Source of the DNA: Siphonodentalium dalli
Taxonomy: Eukaryota > Mollusca > Scaphopoda > Gadilida > Siphonodentaliidae
Assembly (NCBI GenBank): GCA_032622095.1
Contig: CP136063.1
Span: forward strand, 13,679,814-13,743,813
Direction of reading: 5' to 3'
DNA: 64,000 nucleotides
The notes under the pieces were generated by a model. That model did not search any database. It was not told the origin of the DNA and saw only the letters and a program-made list of their open reading frames with translations. Position 1 is the stretch's first letter. Every line of letters begins with the position of its first letter. Shown in pieces: positions 1 to 11,468 of the stretch. Made by a program: the position numbers and the translations under genes.

Positions 1-1253
1 TTACCTCCCCGGAATAGTGGGCATGCTAAAAATATATTTCTGGATTTTCCAAGAGATAGTGGGTGTGCTAAATTAGGAGGCCCTCTATGGCTTCGTGGAC
101 GACACTATCGATAATAGTGCATGTCAATCAACCAATCACAAGCGTGGCTAAGGCTTAGATAGTCACGTGAGATAAAATATTAACATATATGACAGTCACA
201 GTGGGAACAAGCATAATATAAGGTTACCCCACACACTACAATCTGGCTATATTAAGCTCAGGGTAACCACAGTAACATATCTGTATTTGAAAAAGATGAA
301 ACAGAAATCACACTGTGCTCATAAGTACAGTTAATATGGAGGGCCGAAAGTGTCATAATTCTAGCTTACTATTTTAACTCTAACATAATATTTTAATTAT
401 AATATTTTAAATCTAACTTAAAATTTTAACTCTAACTTGATATTTTAAATATCTACAATACATACGGAACATGAATACAAGTTCTAGTATGACTAAGAGT
501 TAGGTTCAATTATTTGTTCTGTCATCTTAGATAGCTTTCTCCTGTTTCTCCACTGACAATTTTACACTATTTTTGTATGCTGTGGTTAATTTAAACCTAG
601 TGCATACTATTCTATAATTTAGATGAAAAATTAGCTTTTTGTTTTAAAACATTGACATTCACAGTTCGATTTTGAACTTGGAAAAATATTACAACAGGAA
701 CTATAATTTGTGCGTTTCTGACAAATCACGCTCATTGTTCCATAAACCCACGACGTCCATCACATGTATTGTAACTGGGTATTCATGCGTAACGGGAATT
801 ACTCTTCTTAATGACAAAAACGTAGGTTGTTTTGTCTCCAAACTGGCATACATCTGCCCAAAAATGATAATGTCGGTCGGCATAAGATAAATACAAGAAT
901 ATCAATGTGTGTTGTGAGATTTGCGTTATCTCAGCTCTGAAAAGACTCGCGTAAATCACACTTCTAACTCATAGAGATAACACACATCTCAACGAGAAAC
1001 TATATACTCTCATAGTGTGCGGATGTTTTAGTTTTTAGGACAGTATCACACATGTTTGCCTCTTACATAAACTCGTACTATTTCGCCTAATCACATTGAT
1101 AATTTGACAAAATAAAATAACATCCCAAACCAGTTGTCGAATCGAATATTGAGGTCAAATTGAATATCATTTTCAATACTGATTATCTGCAGCCCCTAGA
1201 TTTTTGAATGTACAACAACTGCAAGCATAATGATAAACATATATATTGTATAC
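1..1253. other. Intronic or 3' flanking sequence of the EGF exon Y1
   Basis: No gene is recognised here. On the minus strand this lies downstream of the donor of exon Y1, so it is intron if the gene continues leftward. About 350-460 is an AT-rich run of degenerate 'TATTTTAA-CTCTAAC' repeats. The short open frames near 670-890 lie antisense to one another and have no family features. Bases 1190-1250 are clearly related to 21815-21870 and 34289-34344, so the intron next to the Y donor was duplicated with the exon. Confidence 0.5.
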
Positions 1254-2228
1254 CTGCACACATAGGTCCCTCCCATCCATCTACGCAACCAATCTGGCAT
1301 TCAGATGTCATCTGGCTACATGTTGACTGGAAACATGTTCTGCTACAATTTCCTTCACAATGGTAACCATGGCGACCTGGCGGGCAACCAAGCTCACAGT
1401 GTCCTGTCTCCTTGTGGCATGGCACAATGCCCATGTCATCAACTGCACAATTCTGGCTACATATTTTTTCACAAACATTACCAAAGCGACCTGATTTACA
1501 GCGGATGCATCTCCCAGTTAGATGGTCACATGTTCGCTCTTCTTTGACTATACAGTTTTCAGAGCATACCTCAATGCAGCTGTGTCCAAAATATGAATCC
1601 ACACATCCCGCGGTACAATTTCCACCAGACTGCTGACAGATATTATTGAGACACGTGGCAGGACACGGTATTGAACATGTATCGCTGTAATATCCCTTTT
1701 TGCACCCATGAAGACAAGAACCTGACTCTTTGTCACAAATTATCTCAACACCATTGAATAGACCACACGTATCCTGACATTCAGAAGTACAGGTTCGTCC
1801 AAAATAACCTGCAGGGCACGAAGAACATTTCCATGGTGACGAGCATTCACTACATTTATGTGGACACTTGTGACATTTATCGTCACCTGCAAAGTTGTAA
1901 TAAGACTTATTACATTTTGTGCATATGCTTCTTACATGCAAATCTTTACATTCAATGCAATTAGGATCCACATATCCACACTGAAACATACAACCTGTTC
2001 CGGAATATGACGCTTGGCAGCCAGACTCACACGTTCCATCTATAACGCACTCATCATTATGATTCTTGCATTTGCGATCAGAGCACTCTTTGGAACAATC
2101 TGTGGTGAATGTTCCTTCTGGACAAACTGTACAGATACCTGTCATTCTGTCACATTCTTTGCAATCGGGACATTCTTGTAAACATGTATCTCCGAACCAA
2201 CCGTTCACACATCTATCTCTGCATCTTC
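1254..2228 (-). CDS. Multi-EGF-like domain protein, exon Y1 (internal, phase 1-1)
   Basis: Seen: 975 bp open on the minus strand. It is entered after a TTTTATTGCAG acceptor ending at 2229 and left at a GTATAC donor beginning at 1253. The first two bases complete a Gly codon and the reading runs RCRDRCVNGWFGDTC to CVDGWEGPMCAG. It holds about nine Cys-rich modules ending in C-x-x-G-x-x-G-x-x-C-like turns (WFGDTC, YFGRTC, YFGHSC, RFGNVC, WEGPMC). Known: such arrays of small EGF/laminin-EGF modules form the extracellular stalks of MEGF10/11, PEAR1, SCARF and Draper/CED-1 receptors. Inferred: an extracellular binding segment of a large secreted or membrane protein. Paralogous exons Y2 and Y3 lack 105 codons present here (GTC-ESGC... 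to ...GSC-LHGC), so this is the long form. An exact ligand or ortholog cannot be named. Confidence 0.85.
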
Positions 2229-3436
2229 CTGCAATAAAATTATTTTCATGACTAATGAGTATGTATACCTCAAAACAGTCAACATAAAATATTCAAATAT
2301 TTCTGATTATTCACTAAAATCTGCATTTGAAACACTATTACATTAAAAGTTCTTGTGGCAGGATTTAAAGGTATATTAAATAAGAGGGTTTCAGTTTTTC
2401 ATTACCAATATGACCCACTTGAATGAATGTATCGCATTTAAAACTTTACATTGATATCATGCAGCGCTCTTCGTGAGGTTTTCTTCTTTGCGACAAGTTG
2501 TACACATCGTGGAGATATGGCAAAGTAACGTTCCACATAACATTCTAGACCCATTCTTACATTCACAAAATGCGAGATATACCAAGCCTGTGCATCGTAG
2601 CTAGAAAGATCGTAGGGCAGTCAATCACATGCTTACGAACAACATACAACATCCGACGACATCACAATCGTGTGAACAAAATATCCATGATCTCGTCGGG
2701 CCCGATTCCCCCACTTACGATTGTATCGTGGTCGTCTGAACGCTCACTTAGTTGTGCATTGCGCAAATTGTGCGTGTATCCACTGCCTCCATTGAATGTT
2801 ATGTCATGACTGTTTATATCCACTGCCTCCATTGAATGATATGTCATGACTGATTGCTAGGATCACCATTTTCTAACCATGGGTACAATACTGGTATTGA
2901 GATTAATGGGTTACATTGCCGAATCGTGATGTTGCTGTTGGGTCATGTGAAATGAATTTTGGTCAATGTTGGCTCATTGTTTTTTCGCTTTGGCATTTGT
3001 ATTTCTGCTCTGGTTCATATACCTCACATAAATTCAGCGATTCCGCCCATGTGTTTTAATCATACAATCACAACGTACATACATTGGACGATTTTTGTGT
3101 TATCAACTAATACAGGAAACTAAAAGAGCGACATGAGGATACACAGGCAAGGACGCACGAGTTTTTTTTGGACTGTTTTTCCTTTGGATACACTTGTGTG
3201 ATATGCACCACCTTCATACATACACAATTTCATCAAGTTCCTATAACCCATGGCTGAGTTACTCAGTGACGGAAACAAATTCAACATTTCCATAGAACCA
3301 TGCCACGGAAATCAGGAAACACATACAAAACGATTGAACACAACTCTGAATGTCTCCATAGCGGTGAACATCAATTGCATTGTCTCGACCAGGGCATAAC
3401 ACACCATGTCCTCCCCAACACGCTATATAACTAATT
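2229..3436. other. Intron-like spacer between EGF exons
   Basis: Bases 2229-2320 are related to the sequence beside exons Y2 and Y3 (22535-22620). A 40-bp direct repeat beginning TATCCACTGCCTCCATTGAA occurs twice at 2776-2850. The motif CCCACTTACGATT at 2710-2722 also occurs near the end of the repeat at 10000-10625, suggesting a remnant of the same family. Bases 3278-3436 are related to 7380-7552. No coding exon is seen. Confidence 0.5.
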
Positions 3437-3585
3437 GAGTTCCACCTCCAGTAAGAAACCGCACCGTTGATTGGCCGGAGAGCCGCGCAACATAATGGAA
3501 ACCAAGACAACGGTTTCATCGTCTCTCGCTGGCCTGATTTGTTCATGACGTCATTTACGACAAGGGCTGTCATCAGAACATATAC

Positions 3586-3728
3586 GTTATTGTGGTCGAT
3601 TGACGGTAACATGGTGTGACATTGACGGCTTGGAGCGTATGCTCAATATCGTCGCTTCGCGACTCGGTTGAAAATAAACTCCAAGCCATCAATGTCACAC
3701 CATGTTACCTTCAATCCACCACAATAAC
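3586..3728. mobile_element. Palindromic MITE-like insertion
   Basis: Two arms of about 50 bp (GTTATTGTGGT... and ...ACCACAATAAC) flank a loop of about 45 bp and are nearly perfect inverted copies. The paralogous stretch around 7550-7566 lacks this sequence and everything from about 3437, so it entered after the two exon neighbourhoods were duplicated. Superfamily is not assignable. Confidence 0.65.
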
Positions 3729-3773
3729 TTAAAATATTATAGACTATTTATAGCTGAATAAATCAAAACGTGC

Positions 3774-3965
3774 CTGACATTGGACAATCCTGTGAACCAT
3801 CACATTGTCGATCAGCGCATGTCTCACTACAATCTTTCCCATATCGCTCACTATTACATCTCAAACAAGAGCCATTGCTCCTATCGCATGAATCACAGTT
3901 CAGTCCACACAGCCCCATGCATTTAGCACCAAACCAACCGTCCTGACACCCGGACTGGCATATTC
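3774..3965 (-). CDS. EGF-like exon, 64 codons (phase 1-1, GC donor)
   Basis: Seen: 192 bp open on the minus strand, entered after a GTGATTTCAG acceptor. It reads ICQSGCQDGWFGAKC, then CDRSNGSCLRC, then CADRQC and CPMSG. It matches the last 64 codons of exon X1 (11599-11790), with all cysteines kept. It ends at the codon where X1 ends, but the donor is GC (CAG then GCACGT) instead of GT. Known: GC-AG introns are a minor functional class, usually needing a good CAG exon end, which is present. Inferred: a functional internal exon of the same multi-EGF gene, or a recently weakened one. Tandem copies of its acceptor lie just upstream at 3966-4200. Confidence 0.75.
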
Positions 3966-4200
3966 CTGAAATCACAAGATATTCACATGAAAGCCCTTGA
4001 TTCTGGACACCCGGAATGGCATCTTCCTGAAATCACAAGATATTCATATGTAAGCCCTTGATTCTGGACACCTGGACTGGCATCTTACTGAAATCACAAG
4101 ATATTCATAAGATATTCATCTGTAAACCATTGAAATCATAAGATATTCATCTGTAAACCTTGATTCTGGAAACTCGGACTGACTGTAAACCCTTGATTCC
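3966..4200. repeat. Tandem repeat of the exon-intron border (about 62 bp units)
   Basis: Three to four imperfect units, each carrying GGCATCTTCCTGAAATCACA and ATATTCATATGTAAGCC, repeat the acceptor and first bases of the neighbouring exon. On the minus strand they supply extra AG acceptors near 4026 and 4089. Reading in from 4026 meets a stop codon before the real exon, so these look like decoy sites. Confidence 0.75.
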
Positions 4201-4904
4201 TGAATGGAATCTCCTATTCAGTTATTAAAAGTATACACCGGAAAGGTCTATTGTATGTGTAGGGGTAAAACAGAACCAGCCCAGCGAATACAGATGTTGG
4301 TATGCAGGCCTGTCCCTCAAGAAGCTGGGAGCAACGAACTGGAAATATGCCATAGTATTAGAGGTAGCTGGTAAGCTGGGAATTTGGCTATGTCACTATG
4401 AAATAAAACTCAGATCAACCCACATCTATTTTATTAATTTAAATAATGTCTTACAAATGTCTGCCCACAACTTTCCAACACACAACTAACATTATATTAA
4501 CATTCTTGAAACAATGTTGCTCTGAAATAAATAGTCCGTCGAGCATTTCATTAGTTCAGATCATGTACTTTTTTATGACAGTTATTCATTTCCAATCCAT
4601 TTGTTTACCTGCTGAAAATGCTCCTCCCAAAAGGTCCCTTCAAAACATGATAATCCGTTATGGAGCACCAGACAGATATAACAATGCACCGATGAATGTC
4701 GTCTGATTGGGTCAGCGCGAGGCTCCATACGGGGGTGTTATATAACCATTCCATAGCGGAATTTGCACTGACGCAACATTAAAGATGCTGTACCAGTGTA
4801 TTATTCTATATATGCGAGTCTCACATAAGAAGCCTCGCATAATATATAAGAAAATGCACTTGCTTACAGTCTATATAAATATTGTTAGGCCAATGTATTA
4901 TATT
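4201..4904. other. Non-coding spacer
   Basis: No exon, RNA or clear transposon was recognised. The 86-codon open frame at 4446-4706 has no family features and no paralog in the window. The last 100 bases become AT-rich towards the repeat element at 4905. Confidence 0.35.
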
Positions 4905-5612
4905 ATATTATATCTCACGTGACTTTCTCGCATTCTGATTGGCTGCACACTGCTATACTATTTTACAATAGTACCTCAGTAGGATTTCTACTGCCTACTA
5001 TTCTTTTTCTATTTATAGCAACAAATTAATTTCGCGAAATCGGGTTGCCGCCTGGAGATACGGCCAAACTTAAACTATATCTTTACGATACTTGTTGCAA
5101 TATCGGTATATCATTAGATTTATTGGTGAATTGTAATGATCTTATAAATGTCCGATCATAGCTAGCCAACGTATTTAATAGTTTGTCCGTTATTTGGCAA
5201 GCGGTCAGTCCTGTTTTTGTAATGACAGTGGACGTTATTTATAATTTCCTTTTCCGCTTTAATCGATGTTAAGCAAGTTATCTTCTAAAATTTCGCCAAA
5301 AAGTCTTTGATAATGACGTAATTTATAGAAATAAATGCATGAATCATGAAGATATGCTGTTAGATGTTACTAATCACATAGTTAATCCCCCCTACCAACG
5401 TCAAAATTTTGCCATAAATTGTAAAATCTGAGATCGATTTCTAAAATTCAAGGTAAATAAAAATGTGACAAAATCAGACACAGAAATTTTCACTAATGTT
5501 CGATATAATATAATAAATAATGAATGTCGTTGACTATGCCAAAATAGTGGTCCTGGAGGACCACTATTTTGGCTTAGTCAACTCCAAGCCATTCATTATC
5601 TATATAATATGC
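4905..5612 (-). mobile_element. Non-autonomous element, family shared with 26438 and 46530
   Basis: About 700 bp. One end carries GCATTCTGATTGGCTGCACA; the other is a short hairpin built on GCCAAAATAGTGGTCC followed by CCAAGCCATTCATTAT. The same sequence occurs in opposite orientation at about 26438-27195 and 46530-47206, which have a longer terminal hairpin. No coding capacity. Confidence 0.7.
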
Positions 5613-5869
5613 AATGCTTCTTATGGGAGACTTGTATATATAAGAGAATGCAATTGTAATGGGTTTTCGTAACATTTCAGGAAGCTTCAGCCATGGAAGG
5701 GTTACAGTTTAATTCCACATTAAAGCTCCACTTAAACCAATTTTAAAGATGGGTTATCTCTTTACATAACAATTTAAAACAATGTTTTATGCGTATAAAA
5801 TACTATTTATGAAACGCTTCTATCAATTAAAGGTGGATTATCTCTTTGTAAACATGTATTATATAGTTA

Positions 5870-7340
5870 CCGGGTTATAAAATATTAGATTTGAATCGAA
5901 GACTCCTGTCCGGAAATGCTTCTATCGATTAATATTAATTTTATTTCGAATATTTGTTCTGGCCTAAAAAGGTGTGTTTGTTCAGCTAACGAACAATAGT
6001 GGTTACTGTTAACAGATACCAGAAATGATATTGTGCAATTTTGTCACAAATAAACGTTAATTATAGTCATTATCGCTTATATCTGTGGAACAAAACAATA
6101 CAAACAACCAATCTGTGACAGTTGACATTCGTTGCGTAGCCGTAGGAACAGCCCAGTGCTCTATATCGCAATACGGTCTCATCCGAATGGTCGGTTCTAA
6201 AAATAGTAACATAAACGGGCCCGATTTAATATTCGAAATAAAATCAATATTAATTGATAGAATCTTTTCCGGACATAGGTCTTCAGTTCATATTTATTAT
6301 TTTATACCCACGCAACTATTTAAAATTTGTTATTTAAAGAGATAATCCATCTTTAATAGTAATTTTATTGCGAATATTAAATTATAATAAGAGATGATTA
6401 AAGGGGTACTGTACGCCATTTTCATTAAATTTCCGGTGACAACAACGATCTAATATCGATAATATAGAAACATAAGTAATTTGAGTCGAATGTGTATTCT
6501 GTAAACGTTCAGGTTAATAGGCTATCTTAACATTTTATAATTTAAAAGTTAATAATTTGATATAAATTGAATTTATGACTGGAGCCATAAAATGGCGTCA
6601 ATTAAACTACGAATTTCCGTAATCAAACAAAGTAATTGAGGGATACTGGATTGTTAAACCGATCGTACACACGATCGCTTAAAATATTATGATGATACGG
6701 GGAGAATACTCAAGCCACTCACTGACTAGCGACGATACAATAACTTAAATGATTATATGGGACTAGTATGCCTATAATATAACTTTTATTTGATTCATTT
6801 GGTTGAAAACTGTACAAATATTACTCGACAACGACAATTTGTATTTTTGCATTCCGGTAACTTTGTCATCCGTAACACTACTTCGTACTCAACAGACTTT
6901 CAAATAATGAAAAAAATGCTACCTTATTCTCCGACTCGGAGACTATAGAAACCAACAACAGCATTTGGCGTACAGTACCCCTTTAAATGGGACATTTACT
7001 TGTTCTATTTATTAGAACAGACCATTCAGGTTATATCATATAGCGATATGGACCGTTACAGTGTTCCCATTGTTACGTCAAATTTTACAGATTGATTATT
7101 TGTATTGTTTTAGTCCATAGCTATACGCGATAACGATACTAATTAACGTTTAATTGTGACAAAATTATACAACAAAATGTCTGGTCTATGTTAACAGTAA
7201 CCACTAGTGTTCGTTAACCAAACAGTAACAGTTGTTTATACCAGCAAATGTTCACAATATAACCAATATTAATCAACAGAAGCATTTCCGGACAGGGGTC
7301 TTCGATTCATATCTAATATTTTATACCCCGGTAAAGTTGC
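5870..7340. mobile_element. Degenerate long-inverted-repeat element, with nested insertion
   Basis: Arms at about 5870-6120 and 7080-7340 are degenerate inverted copies (for example GTCCGGAAATGCTTCTATC against AGAAGCATTTCCGGAC, and AACAGATACCAGA-type segments). A third partial copy of the arm lies at about 6230-6320. The centre holds a separate TTAA-flanked element at 6402-6982. No transposase is seen; the short frames here are not convincing genes. Confidence 0.65.
6402..6982. mobile_element. TTAA-flanked MITE (piggyBac-like), 581 bp
   Basis: Termini are AGGGGTACTGTACGCC and its inverse, each bordered by TTAA (6398-6401 and 6983-6986). A TTAA target duplication is diagnostic for piggyBac-type transposition. 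The interior is AT-rich and non-coding, so the element would need a transposase supplied elsewhere. Confidence 0.75.
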
Positions 7341-7379
7341 ATGATGGAGGGTGCCGAAAATTAGGTCTCAGAGAGAACA

Positions 7380-7593
7380 GAGCAAGAACTCAACAAATTC
7401 AACATTTCCAGAGAACCAACACGGAAACAAGGAAACACACACAAAACGATTGATCACACCTCTGCATGTCCTCATACTGGTTAACATCAATTGTGTTGCC
7501 TCGCCCATGGCACACAGCACCATATCCTCCCCCAACACGCTATATAACTAATTACATTATCGGATATTTATAGCTGAATAAATCAAAACGTGC
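7380..7593. other. Intron paralogous to 3278-3436 and 3729-3773
   Basis: This stretch aligns with the intron downstream of the exon at 3774-3965 but lacks the palindromic insertion there, so it acts as the empty-site reference. It shows that exon and surrounding intron were duplicated together. Confidence 0.65.
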
Positions 7594-7785
7594 CTGACAT
7601 TGGACAATCCTTGGAAACATCACATTGTCGATCAGCGCAGGTTTCACTACAATTTTTCCCATATCGCTCACTATTACACCTCAAACAAGAGCCATTGCTC
7701 CTATCGCAGGAACCACATTTCAGACCACACACCTCCGTGCATTCAGCACCAAATAAACCATCCTGACACCCGGACTGACATCTTC
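7594..7785 (-). CDS. EGF-like exon, 64 codons (phase 1-1, GC donor)
   Basis: Seen: 192 bp open on the minus strand, entered after GTGATTTCAG. It reads CQSGCQDGLFGAEC, CDRSNGSCLRC, CADRQC and CPMSG. It is the closest relative of the exon at 3774-3965 and equals the final segment of exon X1. The W of the usual GWFG turn is L here. The donor is again GC (CAG then GCACGT), shared with 3774 but not with X1 or X2, so the change predates the duplication of these two exons. Likely extracellular and part of the same multi-EGF protein; whether it is spliced into mRNA cannot be seen. Confidence 0.72.
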
Positions 7786-7925
7786 CTGAAATCACAAGAT
7801 ATTCATTTGTAAGCCATTGATTCTGAACACCTGGGATGTCATCTTCCTGAAATCACAAGATATTCATATGTAAGCCATTGATTCTGAACACCTGGGATGT
7901 CATCTTCCTGACATTACAAGATATT
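7786..7925. repeat. Tandem repeat of the exon-intron border
   Basis: About two and a half units carrying GTCATCTTCCTGAAATCACA repeat the acceptor region of the exon at 7594-7785, in the same way as 3966-4200. Candidate AG acceptors recur about every 62-63 bp. Confidence 0.72.
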
Positions 7926-7932
7926 CACAAGC

Positions 7933-8562
7933 ACCTAATACGCAGAAGCTTGACTATCAAAAGATAACATATCGGGGTTCACGATATGATGGCTATTGGC
8001 ATATAATCGCGACCACGGGGGGCACGCGTCCTTTCGATTGAATATCATATTTAATATGAAGGGTAATAACTCTATAAAGAATGTACCTTTACGAAATAAC
8101 GGCGATTTGTATGAGAAACACCACAATAGATATGGTGAAATATAAGTAAAATTATTCCCTTGGGTGGGTGCGCTTGGGGGAGGTTTGGGGTACGCTCTTT
8201 AAAACACTTCTCCAAATATGTCCGTTATTTCGTCAAAGACACTTTTTCAAATATCTCCGCTATTTCGTTTATAAAAATAATTTCATATTTCGTTATATAT
8301 TTCGCCCCATTTCGCTATTTCGCTGTATTTTCCTATTTCAATGTTCGATGTATTTTCCTATTTCGCTTTTTCGTTTTATTTCATATTTTAATAATTCGCT
8401 ATATTTGACATATTATGGGACATGGTAGTATATGATACCTGCATTCTGATATTAAATCGAACACCACGTGCCTCCCGTGGTCGCGATTGTATGCAAATAG
8501 CCATCATATCGTGAACCCCGATATGTTATCTTTTGGTTGTCAAGCGTGTGCGTATTAGCTGT
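7933..8562. mobile_element. MITE with TIRs of about 110 bp
   Basis: Bases 7933-8050 and 8452-8562 are inverted copies (AAAAGATAACATATCGGGGT, ATGATGGCTATT, AATCGCGACCACGG). The centre (8190-8410) is a pyrimidine-rich run of short 'TATTTCG' units. The 82- and 86-codon frames crossing this run are low-complexity artefacts. The element sits within the border-repeat region, since GATATTCATATGTAA resumes right after it. Confidence 0.75.
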
Positions 8563-9300
8563 CATAAGATATTCATATGTAAACCCTTGAAATCATATTA
8601 AGATATTCATCTATATCTACATACACCTAATATCGCTTCCGATTTCCCCATAGCGTTACGGTAGACATGTCCCCTGAGTCAATGTGTTCATAAACCTATG
8701 CACGTAATAGTCCGGCCGCCAGGTCACGGATGCGTGTTTTCGCGTATAAAGTTTTTTTTCTGCTGATTTTGTAAATTCAGGTATCCGACATCAAGATTTT
8801 ATCGGCTGGCCATCTGTCAGCAGTCCGGCCGCCAGGTCACGGATGCGTGTTTTCGCGTATAAAGTTTTTTTTTCTGCTGATTTTGTAAATTCAGGTATCC
8901 GACATAAAGATTTTATCGGCTGGCCATCTGTCAGCCTTGAGCATTTTTTTTTATAGCGCCCTAAAAAGTATACCCATATTTTCATGAAGCTAAGACATAA
9001 TGACACTATTTTGGGCCAAAATTGAAACTCACCATCCAAGATGGCCGCCAAAATGGCCGCCGGAAGTTGAAAATATGACATTTTTTCACAAATATCTTCT
9101 AGATCAGTTCATGCTGTTTGGAACTGGTTGAGTAATATGACTTTAATTTGTATTTTGTATATTAACTGATCATTGGAGCAATTAAATATGCAATTACTGG
9201 GGTCCTATTCGCTTGTTATTCCTCAAAATATCGATTTTACAGAACGCGGTATAAAATTTCACAAAAATAACAACTGGGATTCTAGTCATATTTCAATAAG
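8563..9300. repeat. 112-bp tandem duplication and dispersed-repeat sequence
   Basis: A unit starting AGTCCGGCCGCCAGGTCACG occurs at 8709-8819 and again at 8821-8937. It is followed by a stretch with CAAGATGGCCGCC and AAAATGGCCGCC that looks like dispersed repeat. No gene was recognised. Confidence 0.6.
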
Positions 9301-9308
9301 AACAGAAC

Positions 9309-9700
9309 AACAATATCACTGTTCATATTTACCATATGTAAAGACAGACATCTATGATTGTCTATGAAGCACCATTAAGAAGTGTTCGCAGAGCTTTCCA
9401 GACATTCCACAATTTATGATACCAGTAAGTCCTCGTGTATACAAAACACAGAGGCAGAATACCAATATCACTTTCTCCAGTTCAACATACTGTGATATAT
9501 AGCTAGATATATAGTATCACTTTATTATTTAAGGAACAATATACATTAATTATTACAAATTCACATAATTAGTATATAAGAAATATTCTCATCACGGATT
9601 TACCAGAAACCACATGACTTTACATATTATCACCATGGATTTACCAGAAACCACATGACTTTACATATTCTCACCATGGATTTACCAGAAACCCACGAAT
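9309..9700. repeat. Empty-site copy of the repeat at 26234-27350
   Basis: Sequence with AATATCACTGTTCATATTTA and AGAAACCACATGACTTTACA matches the two flanks of the insertion at 26438-27195 and also 46330-46530. The unit around GGATTTACCAGAAACCACAT is itself repeated in short tandem at 9594-9694. Confidence 0.7.
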
Positions 9701-9999
9701 CGTGACATTCAAATATTTGAGATATTTATGGATTTTGAAGAACAGTTTAGTTTAAAAAACGACGAAAGTATAATTAAAACACATGTTATATATACATCTC
9801 CAAATATCTGCTAAATATCTACATATAATCAAATCTCAATATTCAAATTATCTCGACCAATGATTTAAAAGTTACCATAGGGGGGTCTCATCCGGACCAG
9901 TTGATATAACCTACCAGTTGAACACAAAAATAAACAGTCCTCTAAATTATCAACGACCGACCAAAACACCATATAAAATACAGTTTAGTGCCACCGCAC

Positions 10000-10640
10000 A
10001 CGCTGCGATTAAAATCGTAAGTGGGGAAAATCGCAAGAGGAAGCATCCAATGCGCATGCCCACGACAATATCGTAGCCAAATCGTAGCAACCAAGCACTG
10101 TTTGATTTTACCAGGAAAATCGTGGCGTGACCTTGGCAACGCGCGCGATCGTAGCTGTCACATGACCACTCACACTGTCGCACTGATCGTGTTGTAAATA
10201 CCACGAAAAAAAACATTCAAAAATAGCACAAAGTTTACAAACTTCTTGCACTTACAAAAACGAGGCCACATTGGTGGAGATGTGGCACGACAGGGAGTGC
10301 AGGCCTATACCACATATCAGACAAGGAGTAGAGGGCTGCCGCAATTCTTGAAATTCAATTGGGGCAGCTGAGCCTGTTGAGTTGACAGGCACACAAATGT
10401 CAAAATAAAAAAATATTCAATTTCACTTGAACTTTCAACATCAACTTGTTAGTTTAGAAAATTGAGATACATGCCATGCATATGTAATTAGTTGCATAAT
10501 GCGGAGAATGTGGTATAACATTTGCTATCACGTGATCGATCACGTTGATAAAAATCGTAGCTGCAAACATCGCAGCACCGTAGCGTCTGCGGACAAGCTA
10601 TGATTTTCCCCACTTACGATTTTAAACTTAAACTGCTGCT
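10000..10640. mobile_element. Non-autonomous DNA element with CGATTTTAATCG-like ends
   Basis: Near 10005 GATTAAAATCGTAAGTGGGG and near 10600 CCCCACTTACGATTTTAAAC form inverted ends. The interior is rich in ATCGTAGC motifs and GC-richer than its surroundings. Two overlapping short frames on the minus strand (9942-10216) do not resemble transposase. Superfamily unknown. Confidence 0.5.
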
Positions 10641-10857
10641 TTTACTCAAGTCGGCAACAGCTGGATCCGTATTCGATATGTTACCAATTGGTGAGTTCGG
10701 CATTATATCGTTACAACAAGAAATGTCAATTGGAAGTGACTATGCCCCCGATCTCCAATAATATATAATGTTGCATCACATTAAGTCTTATTTAATATAA
10801 TACCCCCCTACTTTCATGAAAATTTAGTATTGACATGTGACCTTGATTTTCTATGTT

Positions 10858-11468
10858 TTGAAAACAAATTGTGTGCGACATATCGTCTCCTCATTAGGAA
10901 CAACCATGGCAAGTTTCAACATAATCCAATAAGAATCACAATGGAGCAGACACGAAAGGTGCACGAAAATATGACTAATGCAGACGAAGTCTATTTGAAA
11001 TCACCCTGTGACCTTGAATGTTGACAAACCACAATGCACATGTGCATATCGCGACACACCTTGAGTCTTTGAAATAATGTGCTGTACACAAAGTTTACGG
11101 AGCGGACACAATGTGTAGTGCCTGGTGACTAACTTGAGAGAACAACATTGACCTGTGATCTTGACCTTCAACAATTGGAAAACAAATTATGCGTGACACA
11201 TCGTCTCCTAATAATCCAATAAAGCATCACGATTTTATGGAGTGGAAACAGATTTGTCTGGGAGCCGCATGAACTATTTGAGTATACTCCACTAACAGAT
11301 TTAGCAGATTTCCCCGACCTTGTGGTTAACATTCCCCGACAGGACAGCTGTGGGACCCCGTGACCCCATGGTCCACCCCTGCAATAAGCAGTAGTAAAAA
11401 ATATGTTGTTATTATAATTGTGGCCTGGAATAGATAGACCATCTTTAATACTTCATTATTGAACTTCA
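10858..11468. other. Left part of segmental-duplication copy 1, intron-like
   Basis: Bases 10858-11033 match 27345-27522 (GGAACAACCATGGCAAGTTT and following), and 11280-11460 match about 27690-27860. These are the first parts of copy 1 recognisable in copy 2, with clearer divergence than further right. No exon is seen. Confidence 0.55.

Noticed and set aside
1305-1636. Plus-strand frames opposite the EGF exons (also 22234-22554 and 34708-35028)
   Set aside because: Shadows of the minus-strand cysteine-rich exons; the minus frame has splice sites and family pattern.
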